This document shows, in pieces, positions 28,372 through 36,785 of a stretch of DNA of 64,000 nt. The notes under the pieces are model-generated. The model ran no database searches. It was not told where the DNA came from and saw only the letters and a program-made list of their open reading frames with translations. Source of the stretch: Chryseobacterium koreense CCUG 49689 (GTDB taxonomy: Bacteria; Bacteroidota; Bacteroidia; Flavobacteriales; Weeksellaceae); NCBI RefSeq assembly GCF_001045435.1, contig NZ_LFNG01000001.1, positions 62,001-126,000 on the forward strand, written 5' to 3'. The first letter of the stretch is position 1, and every line of letters starts with the position of its first letter. Position numbers and translations under genes: made by a program.

Positions 28372-28379
28372 CAAAAATA
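28372..28379 (-). promoter_or_regulatory. -7 promoter box of pdhA-pdhC
   Basis: TATTTTTG on the minus strand matches TAnnTTTG and ends 19 bases before the pdhA start. Its position inside a longer open frame supports the internal ATG 28352 as the true start. Confidence 0.5.
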
Positions 28380-28446
28380 CGAATTATATTCGTGTTTTCC
28401 GATAATGGAAAACCAGATTTTTTTCATATTATTACTGCGAAAACAT

Positions 28447-28454
28447 TATTTTTG
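28447..28454 (+). promoter_or_regulatory. -7 promoter box of the PAP2-like gene
   Basis: TATTTTTG matches TAnnTTTG and lies 16 bases before ATG 28471, divergent from the pdhA promoter about 70 bases away. Confidence 0.45.
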
Positions 28455-28470
28455 AAAGATAAATAATCTT

Positions 28471-29073
28471 ATGCTGAAAACAAAAAACCCGACGTTGATC
28501 GCTTTTTCCAAATTCTTCTCGAATTTTTTTAATCCAATGACCTCGCTGGTTCTTTATCTGGTTTATTTCAGCGCTGTGAAAATGAGTACTCAGGAAGCTT
28601 TGCAGAAGTTCCTTCCTATTATTTTGATCATGATTTTGCCGATTACCGTTTGGATTTTCTGGAACGTGAAGCGGGGGAATTATTCCAATATGGACGTTTC
28701 CAACAGAAATCAGCGAAAAAGCCTGTATTCGTTTATTGCTGCCGCGATTGCTGTTTATTTGGTTTATGAATACTTCAGGTTCCAGCAAATCGATTTGGTG
28801 GTCGCTTTTTTAATGGTTTTGCTCTTGCTGATGCAGCTGAGTAATTATTTCATCAAAAGCTCCATGCATACAGCGTTTAACGTCTATGTTGCCGCACTTT
28901 TTTTTGCCCAAAATATAAAACTGGGAGTCATCTGGTGCGCAATCGCCGTTTTGGTGGGAATCACCAGAATTATTTTGAAAAGGCATACGGTGAAAGAAGT
29001 GATTTCTGGAGCGGTGATCGCACTTTCCGTTTCTTTTATTTACCTTTATGCAAACATATTGATGAGCAATTGA
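28471..29073 (+). CDS. PAP2-like integral membrane protein
   Basis: A 200-residue protein with about six membrane helices. The part KSSMHTAFNVYVA followed by GITRIILKRHTVKEVISG resembles motifs 2 and 3 of PAP2 phosphatases (SGH and SRxxxxxHxxxD). Here SGH reads SMH, the last Asp is Glu, and the first motif (KxxxxxxRP) is not clear, only KRGNYSNMDVSNR. It may be a phospholipid or undecaprenyl pyrophosphate phosphatase of the inner membrane, or a member that has lost activity. It has its own promoter and is followed by the BlaI-type regulator 41 bases later on the same strand. Confidence 0.7.
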   Translation: MLKTKNPTLIAFSKFFSNFFNPMTSLVLYLVYFSAVKMSTQEALQKFLPIILIMILPITVWIFWNVKRGNYSNMDVSNRNQRKSLYSFIAAAIAVYLVYEYFRFQQIDLVVAFLMVLLLLMQLSNYFIKSSMHTAFNVYVAALFFAQNIKLGVIWCAIAVLVGITRIILKRHTVKEVISGAVIALSVSFIYLYANILMSN

Positions 29074-29114
29074 TGACTCATGCATAATATCTAAAGAGTA
29101 ATAAGCTGACTTTT

Positions 29115-29609
29115 ATGAAAATAAACCACCTCACTTCTTCCGAAGAACAATTGATGAATATCTTTTGGAAACTGAATTCTGCCTACATGCGTGAAATCGT
29201 GGAACATTATCCTGAACCGAAACCTCACCAAAATACCATTTCCACCTTTCTGAAAATCTTGGTGGAAAAGGAATTCTTGACCACCGAAAAAGAAGGCAGG
29301 ATTTTCAAATATACCGTTGCAGTTCCTTTTGAAGATTACAAAAAATTTCTGTTGCGAAACTTTTTAGACCATTATTTCAGTGGTTCCGGAAGTGAGCTGG
29401 TGAAATTGATGCTCGATGAGAAATATTTGAAAACTTCAGATTTCAACCAATATTTTGAAATTAAAACTACGGTGGTTCCCGTTGATGAATTTTCGGAATC
29501 CCCAAAAAATGATCCAATCAGTAAGTTTGTGGACGAAATCACTTCTGATAAAAAAATTAAGAAGAAAGGCAAGAAAAAGGATAAAAAACAAGGCAAGAGA
29601 AGCAAATAA
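29115..29609 (+). CDS. BlaI/MecI/CopY family transcriptional regulator
   Basis: A 164-residue repressor-type protein. Residues 1-75 form the winged helix typical of BlaI/MecI: LTSSEEQLMNIFWKLNSAYMREIV, then KPHQNTISTFLKILVEKEFL and the wing EGRIFKYTVAV. Residues 76-115 provide the dimerisation helix. The last 20 or so residues are almost all Lys, which is unusual for the family and could add non-specific DNA binding. In the classic systems a BlaR/MecR sensor protease lies adjacent; none is seen here. Its targets may be the flanking membrane protein genes, but no operator could be assigned. Confidence 0.85.
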   Translation: MKINHLTSSEEQLMNIFWKLNSAYMREIVEHYPEPKPHQNTISTFLKILVEKEFLTTEKEGRIFKYTVAVPFEDYKKFLLRNFLDHYFSGSGSELVKLMLDEKYLKTSDFNQYFEIKTTVVPVDEFSESPKNDPISKFVDEITSDKKIKKKGKKKDKKQGKRSK

Positions 29610-29725
29610 ATTGCCTGTGGTGAATTTTGCTGTGCAAGTGAAATCGAAGTATCGAAAAAGTCCATTCGGAATTTGGCCCATTTTCATGGAAAAAAAAGTA
29701 ACGTAATTTTTCAAACCTCCAATAA

Positions 29726-31504
29726 ATGCTCAAGAAATTCAAACAAATCTTCGGGAAAACTGACGACGTGATCAGGGAATATCCCATGGTTCTGTTGATG
29801 GCTTTTCTGGCCGCAGTTTCTCTGATCTGCTTTGCTGAACGTAATTTCGATTCCGTTCCCGGCAATTTCGTTTTTGTGAAATTCACCTTAGTTTCTTGTT
29901 TGGGAATTTCTTTGATGTTTGCCCTAAAAATGCTTTCACAACGAACCGGAAAGGCTTTGATTCCAGAGTTGATCGGAGTCGTTTTTTTGGTTTTTTTCTA
30001 TTTTCTTCTTCCTGAAAAAAAAGAGGATTTCACGGAGGTTTACGCCTTCATGCTGATTCCGGCATTTATTCTTTCGCATCTTTTGGTATCGTTCATTCCA
30101 TTTTTTGGACAAAAACGGGAGCTTCATTTTTGGCAATACAACAAGAATCTGTTCATCCATACTTTCTTGACCGCCGTTTTCACTGGAGTTTTGACGGGCG
30201 GTGTTTTGCTGGCAATTCTCGCGGTCGACAAACTTTTCGACTTCAATTTTAGGGACAAATACTATTTCCACACTTTCCAGTTTTTCGCCATTTTCGGAAG
30301 CTGCTTTATTTTTTTACTTTTCAATGAAAAAGGCTTGAAATTTCTGGAAGGCAGCGATGATTACCCACTGATTCTGAAGTTTTTCACGCAATACATCCTG
30401 ATTCCGCTACTCATTATTTATTCGGTAATCCTTTATTTCTATTCTGCGAAAATCCTTATCAAATGGGAGCTTCCGAGAGGTTGGGTTTCTTATCTGATTT
30501 TGGCGTATTCGGTGGTTGGAATTTTGGCTTTTCTCCTGGTTTATCCTTTAAAAAAGGAATCCACCAAATCTTGGGTTCAAATTTTCTCTAAAATTTTTTA
30601 CTACACTTTATTTCCGCTCATCCTACTTTTATTCATTGCGATTTTCACCAGAATTTTGGAATATGGTTACACAGAGCCGCGGTATTTCGTATTGATTCTT
30701 GCAATTTGGCTGGCTTCCGTGGTTTTATATTTTATTTTTTTCAGGAAAACGACTATTAAATTTATTCCGGTCAGTTTGTTCTGTTTCGGACTTTTTTCGC
30801 TGATAATGCCTTATCTGAACACCTTTGCAGTGGCTAAAAGAAGTCAGAAAACGGAACTTAAAAATGTTCTTGCTCAATATCATCTGCTTGACAAAGGAAC
30901 CATAGATTTCCACAAAAAAGTTTCAGACACTATTGCAGAAGAGATTTCAAGCAAATTCAATTTCCTGGCGAAAAGGAATGAAAAAGAATTCTTGTTTACA
31001 TTATTGAATTCTGGCGACCAAAAGACCTTAGCAAAGTCAATCGAAAGAAAAGAATTTGGGTTGGTTCAAGATGAAATAAGGAAAAAATTCACCCAGGTTG
31101 AAAACACACACAAAGCTTCTGATGAAAACCGCCTTGAAGTCTTGGCAGAAAATAAGTTCCACGCCATCAGTGGTTACGATTACATTGTATCAGCTTCTCA
31201 TTACAGAAATGGAGATTTTAAATTTGACGACGATACCTTCACTTTCGCGCGCCAGGAATTTTCAGGAAAAATACTGAGTATTACTTTAAACGGCAAGGAA
31301 AGTTGGGATGTTTCGCCTTTGATCCATAATTATCTAAATCAGTTTAAAAACCGGTCCGGACAAATTTCCGTGCCCGAGATTTCCTTTGAAAACGATCTTG
31401 GAAAATACCATTTAAAGTTGGTTTTCGACAATCTCATCCTGGAAAAATATGCCAGAGAGCAGGTATTTTATAATGATGCCTATCTATTGGTCAGAAAAAA
31501 ATAA
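29726..31504 (+). CDS. DUF4153-type polytopic membrane protein
   Basis: A 592-residue protein with about eleven hydrophobic helices in residues 15-375 and a soluble C-terminal part of roughly 210 residues. The membrane part resembles the DUF4153 family (ILAVDKLFDFNF, then VILYFYSAKILIKWELPRGWVSYLI). The C-terminal part, with FNFLAKRNEKEFLF, HAISGYDYIVSASHYRNGDF and ILSITLNGKESWDV, is probably periplasmic or cytosolic and of unknown function. No catalytic residues are recognised. It follows the BlaI-type regulator by 116 bases on the same strand and precedes the convergent RRM gene. Confidence 0.75.
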   Translation: MLKKFKQIFGKTDDVIREYPMVLLMAFLAAVSLICFAERNFDSVPGNFVFVKFTLVSCLGISLMFALKMLSQRTGKALIPELIGVVFLVFFYFLLPEKKEDFTEVYAFMLIPAFILSHLLVSFIPFFGQKRELHFWQYNKNLFIHTFLTAVFTGVLTGGVLLAILAVDKLFDFNFRDKYYFHTFQFFAIFGSCFIFLLFNEKGLKFLEGSDDYPLILKFFTQYILIPLLIIYSVILYFYSAKILIKWELPRGWVSYLILAYSVVGILAFLLVYPLKKESTKSWVQIFSKIFYYTLFPLILLLFIAIFTRILEYGYTEPRYFVLILAIWLASVVLYFIFFRKTTIKFIPVSLFCFGLFSLIMPYLNTFAVAKRSQKTELKNVLAQYHLLDKGTIDFHKKVSDTIAEEISSKFNFLAKRNEKEFLFTLLNSGDQKTLAKSIERKEFGLVQDEIRKKFTQVENTHKASDENRLEVLAENKFHAISGYDYIVSASHYRNGDFKFDDDTFTFARQEFSGKILSITLNGKESWDVSPLIHNYLNQFKNRSGQISVPEISFENDLGKYHLKLVFDNLILEKYAREQVFYNDAYLLVRKK

Positions 31505-31565
31505 GAAAGTCATTTTCTTGCAATTTTATTTTTCACAAATCAGCACGGCGAAGAAATATTTGCAC

Positions 31566-31592
31566 AAAAAAAGCGGCTCAAAAAGCCGCTTT
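31566..31592 (-). terminator. Rho-independent terminator of the RRM protein gene
   Basis: On the minus strand AAAGCGGC (31592-31585) pairs with GCCGCTTT (31577-31570), followed by a T run. It begins 19 bases after the stop codon. Confidence 0.85.
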
Positions 31593-31611
31593 CCCTATTA
31601 TTTGTAATATC

Positions 31612-31974
31612 TTACCAGTTGGAAGATCCTCGGTCGTAACCGCCTCTGTTTCCACCGCCGTAACCTCCGCCACGGTTTCCGCCACCATAACCACCACCAC
31701 GGTTGTTATCGAAACTTCTTCTTGGTTTTTGTTCTTTTGGTTTTGCTTCAGAAACGTTAAGTTCTTTTCCGTCAAGTTCTCTTCCGTTTAGTGCCTCGAT
31801 AGATGCTTTTCCATCTTCTTCGCCCATTTCCACAAATCCAAATCCTCTGGATCTTCCTGTGTCTCTGTCGGTAATGATTTTGGCAGAAGTTACTTCGCCA
31901 AATTCTGAAAATAAATCGTGCAACGCCTGTTCTTTGGTTGCATAGTTGATGTTTGAAACAAAAATGTTCATCAT
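31612..31974 (-). CDS. RNA-binding protein with RRM domain and Gly/Arg-rich tail
   Basis: A 120-residue protein. Residues 2-82 are a single RRM: RNP2 is IFVSNI and RNP1 is RGFGFVEM, both with the aromatic residues that stack on RNA bases. The tail (about 90-120) is low-complexity with repeated GGGYGGGNR units, like the cold-induced glycine-rich RNA-binding proteins of cyanobacteria and Bacteroidota. It probably acts as an RNA chaperone in the cytosol. A long A/T-rich region of over 120 bases precedes the start, which would suit a regulated or cold-responsive leader, though no structure is proven. Two adjacent ATG codons (31974 and 31971) could serve as start. Confidence 0.93.
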   Translation of the reverse strand: MMNIFVSNINYATKEQALHDLFSEFGEVTSAKIITDRDTGRSRGFGFVEMGEEDGKASIEALNGRELDGKELNVSEAKPKEQKPRRSFDNNRGGGYGGGNRGGGYGGGNRGGYDRGSSNW

Positions 31975-32109
31975 AAAAAAAATTAAAAATTAATACATGC
32001 TGAAATTATAAATGAAACTCAACAAAGGATGAACAAATATTGATTTCGGTTATAAAAACGGGTGCAAGATACAACTATAAATCAGAAATGCAACTTTTTC
32101 ATATAAAGT

Positions 32110-32973
32110 TTATTTAACTTCCTCTCCTACAGAGGCTTCCAAAAGTCTAAACCAGTCCTCCCTTTCCAGATTGATAGCCAAGGAATCACTGAATTTTCGG
32201 AGGATTTCAGCTTTCGCGGTTCCCACGATGGGGAGGATTTTTGCCGGATGTTTTAAAATGAATGTTAAAAGAATTTGGTTCTCTTCAGCATGATATTTTG
32301 GGCAAAGCTCCTCCAAAACTTTTTTGATCCTTATATTCTGGATAGATTTTTCAGTGAAATAATTTCCCATGACGGACCATGCCATAGGTTGAAGTTTTTT
32401 GAGCATCATTTGGTCCAAAGTTCCATCGTAGAAAGCATTGGTCTGATTAACTGATACTTCAATTTGATTGGTGACTAAAGGAAAAGCATCATTAATCAAA
32501 TCAAATTGAGAAGTGGAAAAATTGGAGACGCCGAAATGTCTGACCTTATGGTTTTCTCTTAAAATACCGAAGGTTTCCCCTATTTCTTCAGGATTTATCA
32601 ATGGTGAGGGACGATGGAGCAAAAGCAAATCGAGATAATCGGTTTTTAAGTTTTCAAGGCTTTTATCAACCGAATTTAAAATATATTCCTTGGAATAATT
32701 GTAGGACTTCAATTTGAAATCACGATTTTCACAGGGCATTTCAATTCCACATTTAGAAATCAGCTGAACTTCTTCCCTCTTGATTTTCATTTTTGAAAAC
32801 GCATCACCGAAAAGTTTTTCCGTGGTATAATCTCCGTAAATATCGGCATGGTCAAACGTGGAAAGTCCTAAATCCATGGAAGTTTCAATTAGACCTTGGA
32901 CTTCTCTTTCGGAATGATTCGCACCCCAAATTCCCCATCTCATGGTTCCGACAATGATTGGTGAAAACTTCAT
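32110..32973 (-). CDS. Aldo/keto reductase
   Basis: A 287-residue NADPH-dependent oxidoreductase of the YdhF-like group. The catalytic tetrad is visible: D41 and Y46 in FDHADIYGDY, K74 in LISKCG and H120 in LLLHRPSPL. The cofactor part KILPIVGTAKAEILRKF near the end matches the family. It reduces carbonyl substrates in the cytosol; the physiological substrate cannot be told from sequence. The gene is divergent from the T9SS cargo gene, with -7 boxes on both strands between them. Confidence 0.9.
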   Translation of the reverse strand: MKFSPIIVGTMRWGIWGANHSEREVQGLIETSMDLGLSTFDHADIYGDYTTEKLFGDAFSKMKIKREEVQLISKCGIEMPCENRDFKLKSYNYSKEYILNSVDKSLENLKTDYLDLLLLHRPSPLINPEEIGETFGILRENHKVRHFGVSNFSTSQFDLINDAFPLVTNQIEVSVNQTNAFYDGTLDQMMLKKLQPMAWSVMGNYFTEKSIQNIRIKKVLEELCPKYHAEENQILLTFILKHPAKILPIVGTAKAEILRKFSDSLAINLEREDWFRLLEASVGEEVK

Positions 32974-32989
32974 TATGCTTAATTTTTCT

Positions 32990-32997
32990 CAAAAATA
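32990..32997 (-). promoter_or_regulatory. -7 promoter box of the aldo/keto reductase gene
   Basis: TATTTTTG on the minus strand matches TAnnTTTG and ends 16 bases before the start codon. Confidence 0.45.
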
Positions 32998-33038
32998 ATC
33001 AATAAGTCCGAAATATTTGACTGCTGCAAATTAGTGTT

Positions 33039-33062
33039 TTTAACATAATAGTTTTAAATTTG
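33039..33062 (+). promoter_or_regulatory. Promoter of the T9SS cargo gene with TTTAACATAATA element
   Basis: TAAATTTG at 33055-33062 is a perfect -7 box 15 bases before ATG 33078. Four bases before it, TTTAACATAATA (33039-33050) repeats the core of the 17-base sequence found at 10578 and 11138. Confidence 0.5.
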
Positions 33063-33077
33063 GCAAAATTTTAAGCA

Positions 33078-34532
33078 ATGAAAAAACTTTCTTTATTACT
33101 TTTATCGTTAGTTTCAACGGTTATTTTTTCACAGTTTACCTCACCCGGAACAGGTGTAACCTATAATCTGGCTTCACTTTCTGCAGCAGCACCTTCTGTG
33201 GTGGTAAATAATGGAACCGATTACACAATGACGGCAAATGTGGTAATTTCTGCAGGTGACATCCTGAATATGGATGAAAATACCACATTGAAAATTAATT
33301 CGGGAATTCTACTGACCATCGCTGGAACCTACAACACCACAGCCACCAATTTCAAGATCACCGCGACCGATCCGGCAAACGTGTGGAAAGGAATGCGTCT
33401 GGAATCCACTGCAAATGTCACCTTCAAAAATACCACTATTGAATATGGTGGTGGAATTCAGGCATTGACCGGAAATTTCATGATGGACAACTGCATTGTG
33501 AGGTACAACAAAGCCGGCCAGTCAACCGGAGCTGCGGTAAATTTTTCTACAGGAAATCCGGTGGTCAAAAATTCGCAGTTTATTGAAAACGATTTGCCTG
33601 CAGTAGCTTCCGGAGCGAATTCTTCAGTTGCGCTGGAATTCACCAATAACTACCTTTCCAAAAACACCAAACTCAACTCGAACCGTCCACAAATCAACAT
33701 GGGACCAAGTGGAACCGGCGGAACTACCAAGATTTTGAACAATACCATTATCGGTGACAGACTTAATGACAAAGTGGGCGGAATTTCAGTTTCTTCACTT
33801 TTGGGAGTAACCAATACGGTATTGATTGACGGAAATACAGTGACCGACAACCGCTATGGAATCACCATTACCGGAAATAATTGTTCCGGAACGATTTCAA
33901 ATAACATTTTGACCAATAACAATGTGGAAACCGTTCCTGCAAATGGCGGAAGCGGAATCAACCTCTACGGAAACGGGTCCTTTAAAATAGAGAAAAACCA
34001 AATCCGTGGAAGTTTGTGGGGAATTACTTTGGTAAGCACCACTACTGCAGACCTTGGAGGCGGAACTTTGGGAAGTGTTGGCCAAAACGTGTTCAAGAAC
34101 AATGGAAACGGCGGCCAGATTTATGCGCTCTATAACAATACTCCAAACGCAGTAAGCGCTAAAAACAACTGCTGGAGAGAAGACGAGCTTTCTGATGACG
34201 CCATGGTGGAAGAAGTGATTTTTCACCAGGTTGACAACGCGTCTTTGGGATTGGTGACTTTTTCGCCTTATCTGTGTGCACAACCTTTGGCAACTGTGGA
34301 AAATGCTATTGCCAAAAGCACCATTTATCCAAACCCAAGTAATGGTACTTTCACTTTTGATGCAGAAAAATCAGGAAACATCATGATTTCGGATATGAGT
34401 GGAAGAATGATCTATTCAGGTTTGGTGCAACTTGGAAAAAATACCATAAATGTGAAAGCAAATCCTGGAACTTATGTTTTGATTTATCAATCCGAAGGCA
34501 AAAAGTCTTCCAGCAAATTGATTATTAAATAA
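33078..34532 (+). CDS. Secreted beta-helix protein with T9SS type A sorting domain
   Basis: A 484-residue exported protein. The signal peptide (MKKLSLLLLSLVSTVIFS) is followed by a right-handed parallel beta-helix: repeated short rungs such as NVTFKNTTIEYGGGI, NGNTVTDNRYGITITGN and GTISNNILTNNN. The last 75 or so residues form a type A T9SS C-terminal domain (TIYPNPSNGTFTF, MISDMSGRMIYSG, PGTYVLIYQ, KLIIK), directing secretion through the outer membrane and attachment to the cell surface. Beta-helix proteins of this kind often bind or cut polysaccharides, but no catalytic residues are clear. It is a single gene with its own promoter and a strong terminator. Confidence 0.9.
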   Translation: MKKLSLLLLSLVSTVIFSQFTSPGTGVTYNLASLSAAAPSVVVNNGTDYTMTANVVISAGDILNMDENTTLKINSGILLTIAGTYNTTATNFKITATDPANVWKGMRLESTANVTFKNTTIEYGGGIQALTGNFMMDNCIVRYNKAGQSTGAAVNFSTGNPVVKNSQFIENDLPAVASGANSSVALEFTNNYLSKNTKLNSNRPQINMGPSGTGGTTKILNNTIIGDRLNDKVGGISVSSLLGVTNTVLIDGNTVTDNRYGITITGNNCSGTISNNILTNNNVETVPANGGSGINLYGNGSFKIEKNQIRGSLWGITLVSTTTADLGGGTLGSVGQNVFKNNGNGGQIYALYNNTPNAVSAKNNCWREDELSDDAMVEEVIFHQVDNASLGLVTFSPYLCAQPLATVENAIAKSTIYPNPSNGTFTFDAEKSGNIMISDMSGRMIYSGLVQLGKNTINVKANPGTYVLIYQSEGKKSSSKLIIK

Positions 34533-34552
34533 TTGAACGATTATATTCATGT

Positions 34553-34588
34553 AAACTCATCCCAGAAATTCGGGATGAGTTTTTTTTT
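34553..34588 (+). terminator. Rho-independent terminator of the T9SS cargo gene
   Basis: AACTCATCCC (34554-34563) pairs with GGGATGAGTT (34572-34581) around an 8-base loop and runs into a T tract ending at 34588. Confidence 0.9.
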
Positions 34589-34650
34589 GCCGCTAAATGG
34601 GAAGCGAAACCAATGAATTAGTGACGACTCTTCGGGGGTGGCGAAAAATG

Positions 34651-34740
34651 CGACCCGGCTTGAGTGGAGCTCTTTTTTCTTGCGAGGGAATCCGGCGCCG
34701 GAGGAAAAAAAGCGGGAACGGAAGACGGAAATAGTCGCCC
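34651..34740. repeat. Intergenic hairpin element, copy A
   Basis: A G/C-richer block in an A/T-rich spacer. It contains GAGCTCTTTTTTC at 34667-34679, whose CTTTTTTC pairs with GAAAAAAAG at 34704-34712, enclosing the palindrome TCCGGCGCCGGA (34691-34702), and then GCGGGAACGGAAGACGG. The same order of motifs occurs at 63421-63503, so this is probably one of many dispersed copies. It fills most of the gap between the cargo-gene terminator and the sigma factor gene. Confidence 0.55.
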
Positions 34741-34841
34741 AAAGAAATCTATTTTGCTTTATTTTCACAATATTGTAACCTTTTCGCCATTCCTGTCGTA
34801 TATATAATTGCAGCCTTAAAAAATGGGTTGTTAACTATTCA

Positions 34842-35708
34842 ATGAGACAATTAAAGATTACAAAACAGGTTACCAACAGAGAAACCGCGTCGCTTGACAA
34901 ATATTTGCAGGAAATCGGGAAAGTGGATCTGATTACTGCCGATGAAGAGGTGGAACTCGCACAAAAAATCCGTGCCGGAGACAGAGTTGCACTGGAAAAA
35001 CTGATCAAGGCGAATCTGCGTTTCGTGGTTTCTGTTTCTAAACAATACCAAAATCAGGGTTTGTCACTCCCCGATTTGATTAACGAAGGAAATCTGGGCT
35101 TGATGAAAGCGGCGAAAAGATATGACGAGACCAGAGGTTTTAAATTCATTTCTTATGCGGTTTGGTGGATCCGCCAATCTATTTTGCAGGCTTTGGCGGA
35201 ACAGTCCAGAATTGTGAGATTGCCTTTGAACAAAATTGGTTCAATCAACAAGATCAACAAAGCTTACGCGCACCTAGAGCAGGAAAATGAAAGACCTCCT
35301 TCTCCTGAAGAATTGGCGGAAGTACTTGATATGAGTGAGGACGACATCAAGGAATCGATGAAAAATTCGGGTCGTCACTTGTCAATGGATGCCCCTTTAG
35401 TGGAAGGTGAAGATTCCAATTTGTATGACGTTTTGCGTTCCGGCGAATCGCCAAGTCCTGATAAAGATTTGATGTTGGAGTCTCTTCAGATTGAAATTGA
35501 AAGAGCTTTGCAAACACTGACGCCTAGAGAAGCCGATTTGGTTCGACTCTATTTCGGGCTCAATGGAAAACACCCGATGACTTTGGAAGAAATTGGTGAA
35601 ACATTTGATCTGACCAGAGAAAGGGTTCGGCAAATCAAGGAAAAAGCCATCAAAAGACTGAAGCACAATACCAGAAGCAAGATTTTGAAATCTTACCTCG
35701 GAAAGTAA
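34842..35708 (+). CDS. rpoD: Primary RNA polymerase sigma factor (sigma-70 family, RpoD type)
   Basis: A 288-residue sigma factor. It has region 1.2 ([27 protein letters not shown]), region 2 with the -10 recognition and melting part ([39 protein letters not shown]), region 3 and region 4 with the helix-turn-helix [21 protein letters not shown]. It lacks region 1.1 and the large non-conserved insert, as is usual for the housekeeping sigma of Bacteroidota, which recognises TTTG/TAnnTTTG promoters like those in this window. The upstream sequence TATAATTG (34803-34810) is one mismatch from a -7 box. A strong bidirectional terminator separates it from the convergent crp-type gene. Confidence 0.95.
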   Translation: MRQLKITKQVTNRETASLDKYLQEIGKVDLITADEEVELAQKIRAGDRVALEKLIKANLRFVVSVSKQYQNQGLSLPDLINEGNLGLMKAAKRYDETRGFKFISYAVWWIRQSILQALAEQSRIVRLPLNKIGSINKINKAYAHLEQENERPPSPEELAEVLDMSEDDIKESMKNSGRHLSMDAPLVEGEDSNLYDVLRSGESPSPDKDLMLESLQIEIERALQTLTPREADLVRLYFGLNGKHPMTLEEIGETFDLTRERVRQIKEKAIKRLKHNTRSKILKSYLGK

Positions 35709-35717
35709 AAATAACTA

Positions 35718-35746
35718 AAAAAGGAATCCATTGTGGATTCCTTTTT
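35718..35746. terminator. Bidirectional terminator between rpoD and the crp-type gene
   Basis: AAAAAGGAATCCA (35718-35730) and TGGATTCCTTTTT (35734-35746) form a perfect 13-base stem with a 3-base loop. T runs exist on both strands, so it can serve both convergent genes; the crp-type stop codon starts one base later. Confidence 0.9.
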
Positions 35747-36346
35747 TTATGAAGTTCGAAAATTCTTACGAGCAAGCTCCTTTCTTACGCGGCTCAGACT
35801 TTCGGGAGTAATCCCAAGATACGACGCCACCATCCATTGCGGAACGCGAAGCAGAATATCTGGATACATTTTGATGAAATCCATGTAGCGTTCCTCGGCA
35901 GTTTCTGCCAACAGAGAATTCACGCGGTTTTGCAGGTTCCGGATGTGTTTCTGCAGCAATAGATCGTTATTTTCAGCAGTATTTGGAAAAGTCTGGTTGA
36001 TGATGGTGAAGAAATCGTTTTTCAGCAAAAGGACTTCCGATTCTTCCACTGCTTCAATATAATATTTAGATTTTTCATTGAAGTATAGGGAACTTCTGTC
36101 AGAAATCAGCCAGTTTTCAGGTGCAAACTGAATGATATGCTCCTTCCCGTTTCGATCAATGGAATACATTCTCAGCAATCCTTTTTCTACGAAGAAAGTC
36201 TGGTTACAAACTTCACCTTCGCGGAGCAATAATTCATTTTTTGCCAATTTTTTCGTGCTGAAATGGTTGCTGCAGTTAGAAATTGCTTCTTTCGGGATTT
36301 CCAAAACCTCCGAAAGATAATTGTTGATATTCAGGTGCTCTTCCAT
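35747..36346 (-). CDS. Crp/Fnr family transcriptional regulator
   Basis: A 199-residue regulator with an N-terminal cyclic nucleotide-binding beta-roll (LAKNELLLREGEVCNQTFFVEKGLLRMYSID, residues 33-65) and a C-terminal helix-turn-helix (VPQWMVASYLGITPESLSRVRKEL, about 168-191). The consensus cAMP-contact residues are not evident, as is common in this flavobacterial subgroup, so the effector is unknown. It starts 6 bases after ytxJ and is the last gene of a probable yfiT-ytxJ-crp operon, which suggests a link with thiol redox state. This link is inferred from position only. Confidence 0.88.
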   Translation of the reverse strand: MEEHLNINNYLSEVLEIPKEAISNCSNHFSTKKLAKNELLLREGEVCNQTFFVEKGLLRMYSIDRNGKEHIIQFAPENWLISDRSSLYFNEKSKYYIEAVEESEVLLLKNDFFTIINQTFPNTAENNDLLLQKHIRNLQNRVNSLLAETAEERYMDFIKMYPDILLRVPQWMVASYLGITPESLSRVRKELARKNFRTS

Positions 36347-36352
36347 TAAAAA

Positions 36353-36727
36353 TCAAACTAAATCCAAGTTAATCGAATGATGAGAAGCACTTCTCACCAC
36401 GGTTCCGTTTTCCAAAACGATGAGTTGCGGACTTTGATGCTCCACACCCAGTTGATCGGCTATTTTATTGGAAATATCGCGGTGTGCGAGCAAATCAAGG
36501 TAATAATATTCGACATCTTTATCAGATCGTTCCACTTCTTTTTCAAATTTTCTCATCACGGTTTTGCTGATGAAGCACCTTGTGGAATGTTTGAAAATGG
36601 CTACCTTCTTCTGGAACGACTTCCGGATGACTTCATCCAGATCTGCCTCTGATTCGATTTTGTTCCAAAATTCTACTACATTATTTTCTTTTTCGGAACT
36701 GCCGAAAATTTTATCTAAAAAACTCAT
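36353..36727 (-). CDS. ytxJ: Bacillithiol-linked monothiol protein YtxJ (BrxC-like)
   Basis: A 124-residue thioredoxin-fold protein. The active-site segment IFKHSTRCFIS with C51 matches the YtxJ/BrxC (DUF2847) family, which removes bacillithiol from mixed disulfides on proteins. The later VEHQSPQLIVLENG is the cis-Pro segment that follows. ATG 36727 gives MSFLDKIFGS; the eight residues encoded upstream are not part of the family. It sits 58 bases after yfiT, another bacillithiol gene, and 6 bases before a crp-type regulator. Confidence 0.88.
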   Translation of the reverse strand: MSFLDKIFGSSEKENNVVEFWNKIESEADLDEVIRKSFQKKVAIFKHSTRCFISKTVMRKFEKEVERSDKDVEYYYLDLLAHRDISNKIADQLGVEHQSPQLIVLENGTVVRSASHHSINLDLV

Positions 36728-36785
36728 TACAACACTTTTTAATAAAGCCAAATTTACGGAATCTTTTGGTAGAAACTTCGCGAAA

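Noticed and set aside
31626-31700. Short tandem repeats resembling a CRISPR or minisatellite
   Set aside because: They encode the Gly-rich tail of the RRM protein and have no unique spacers.
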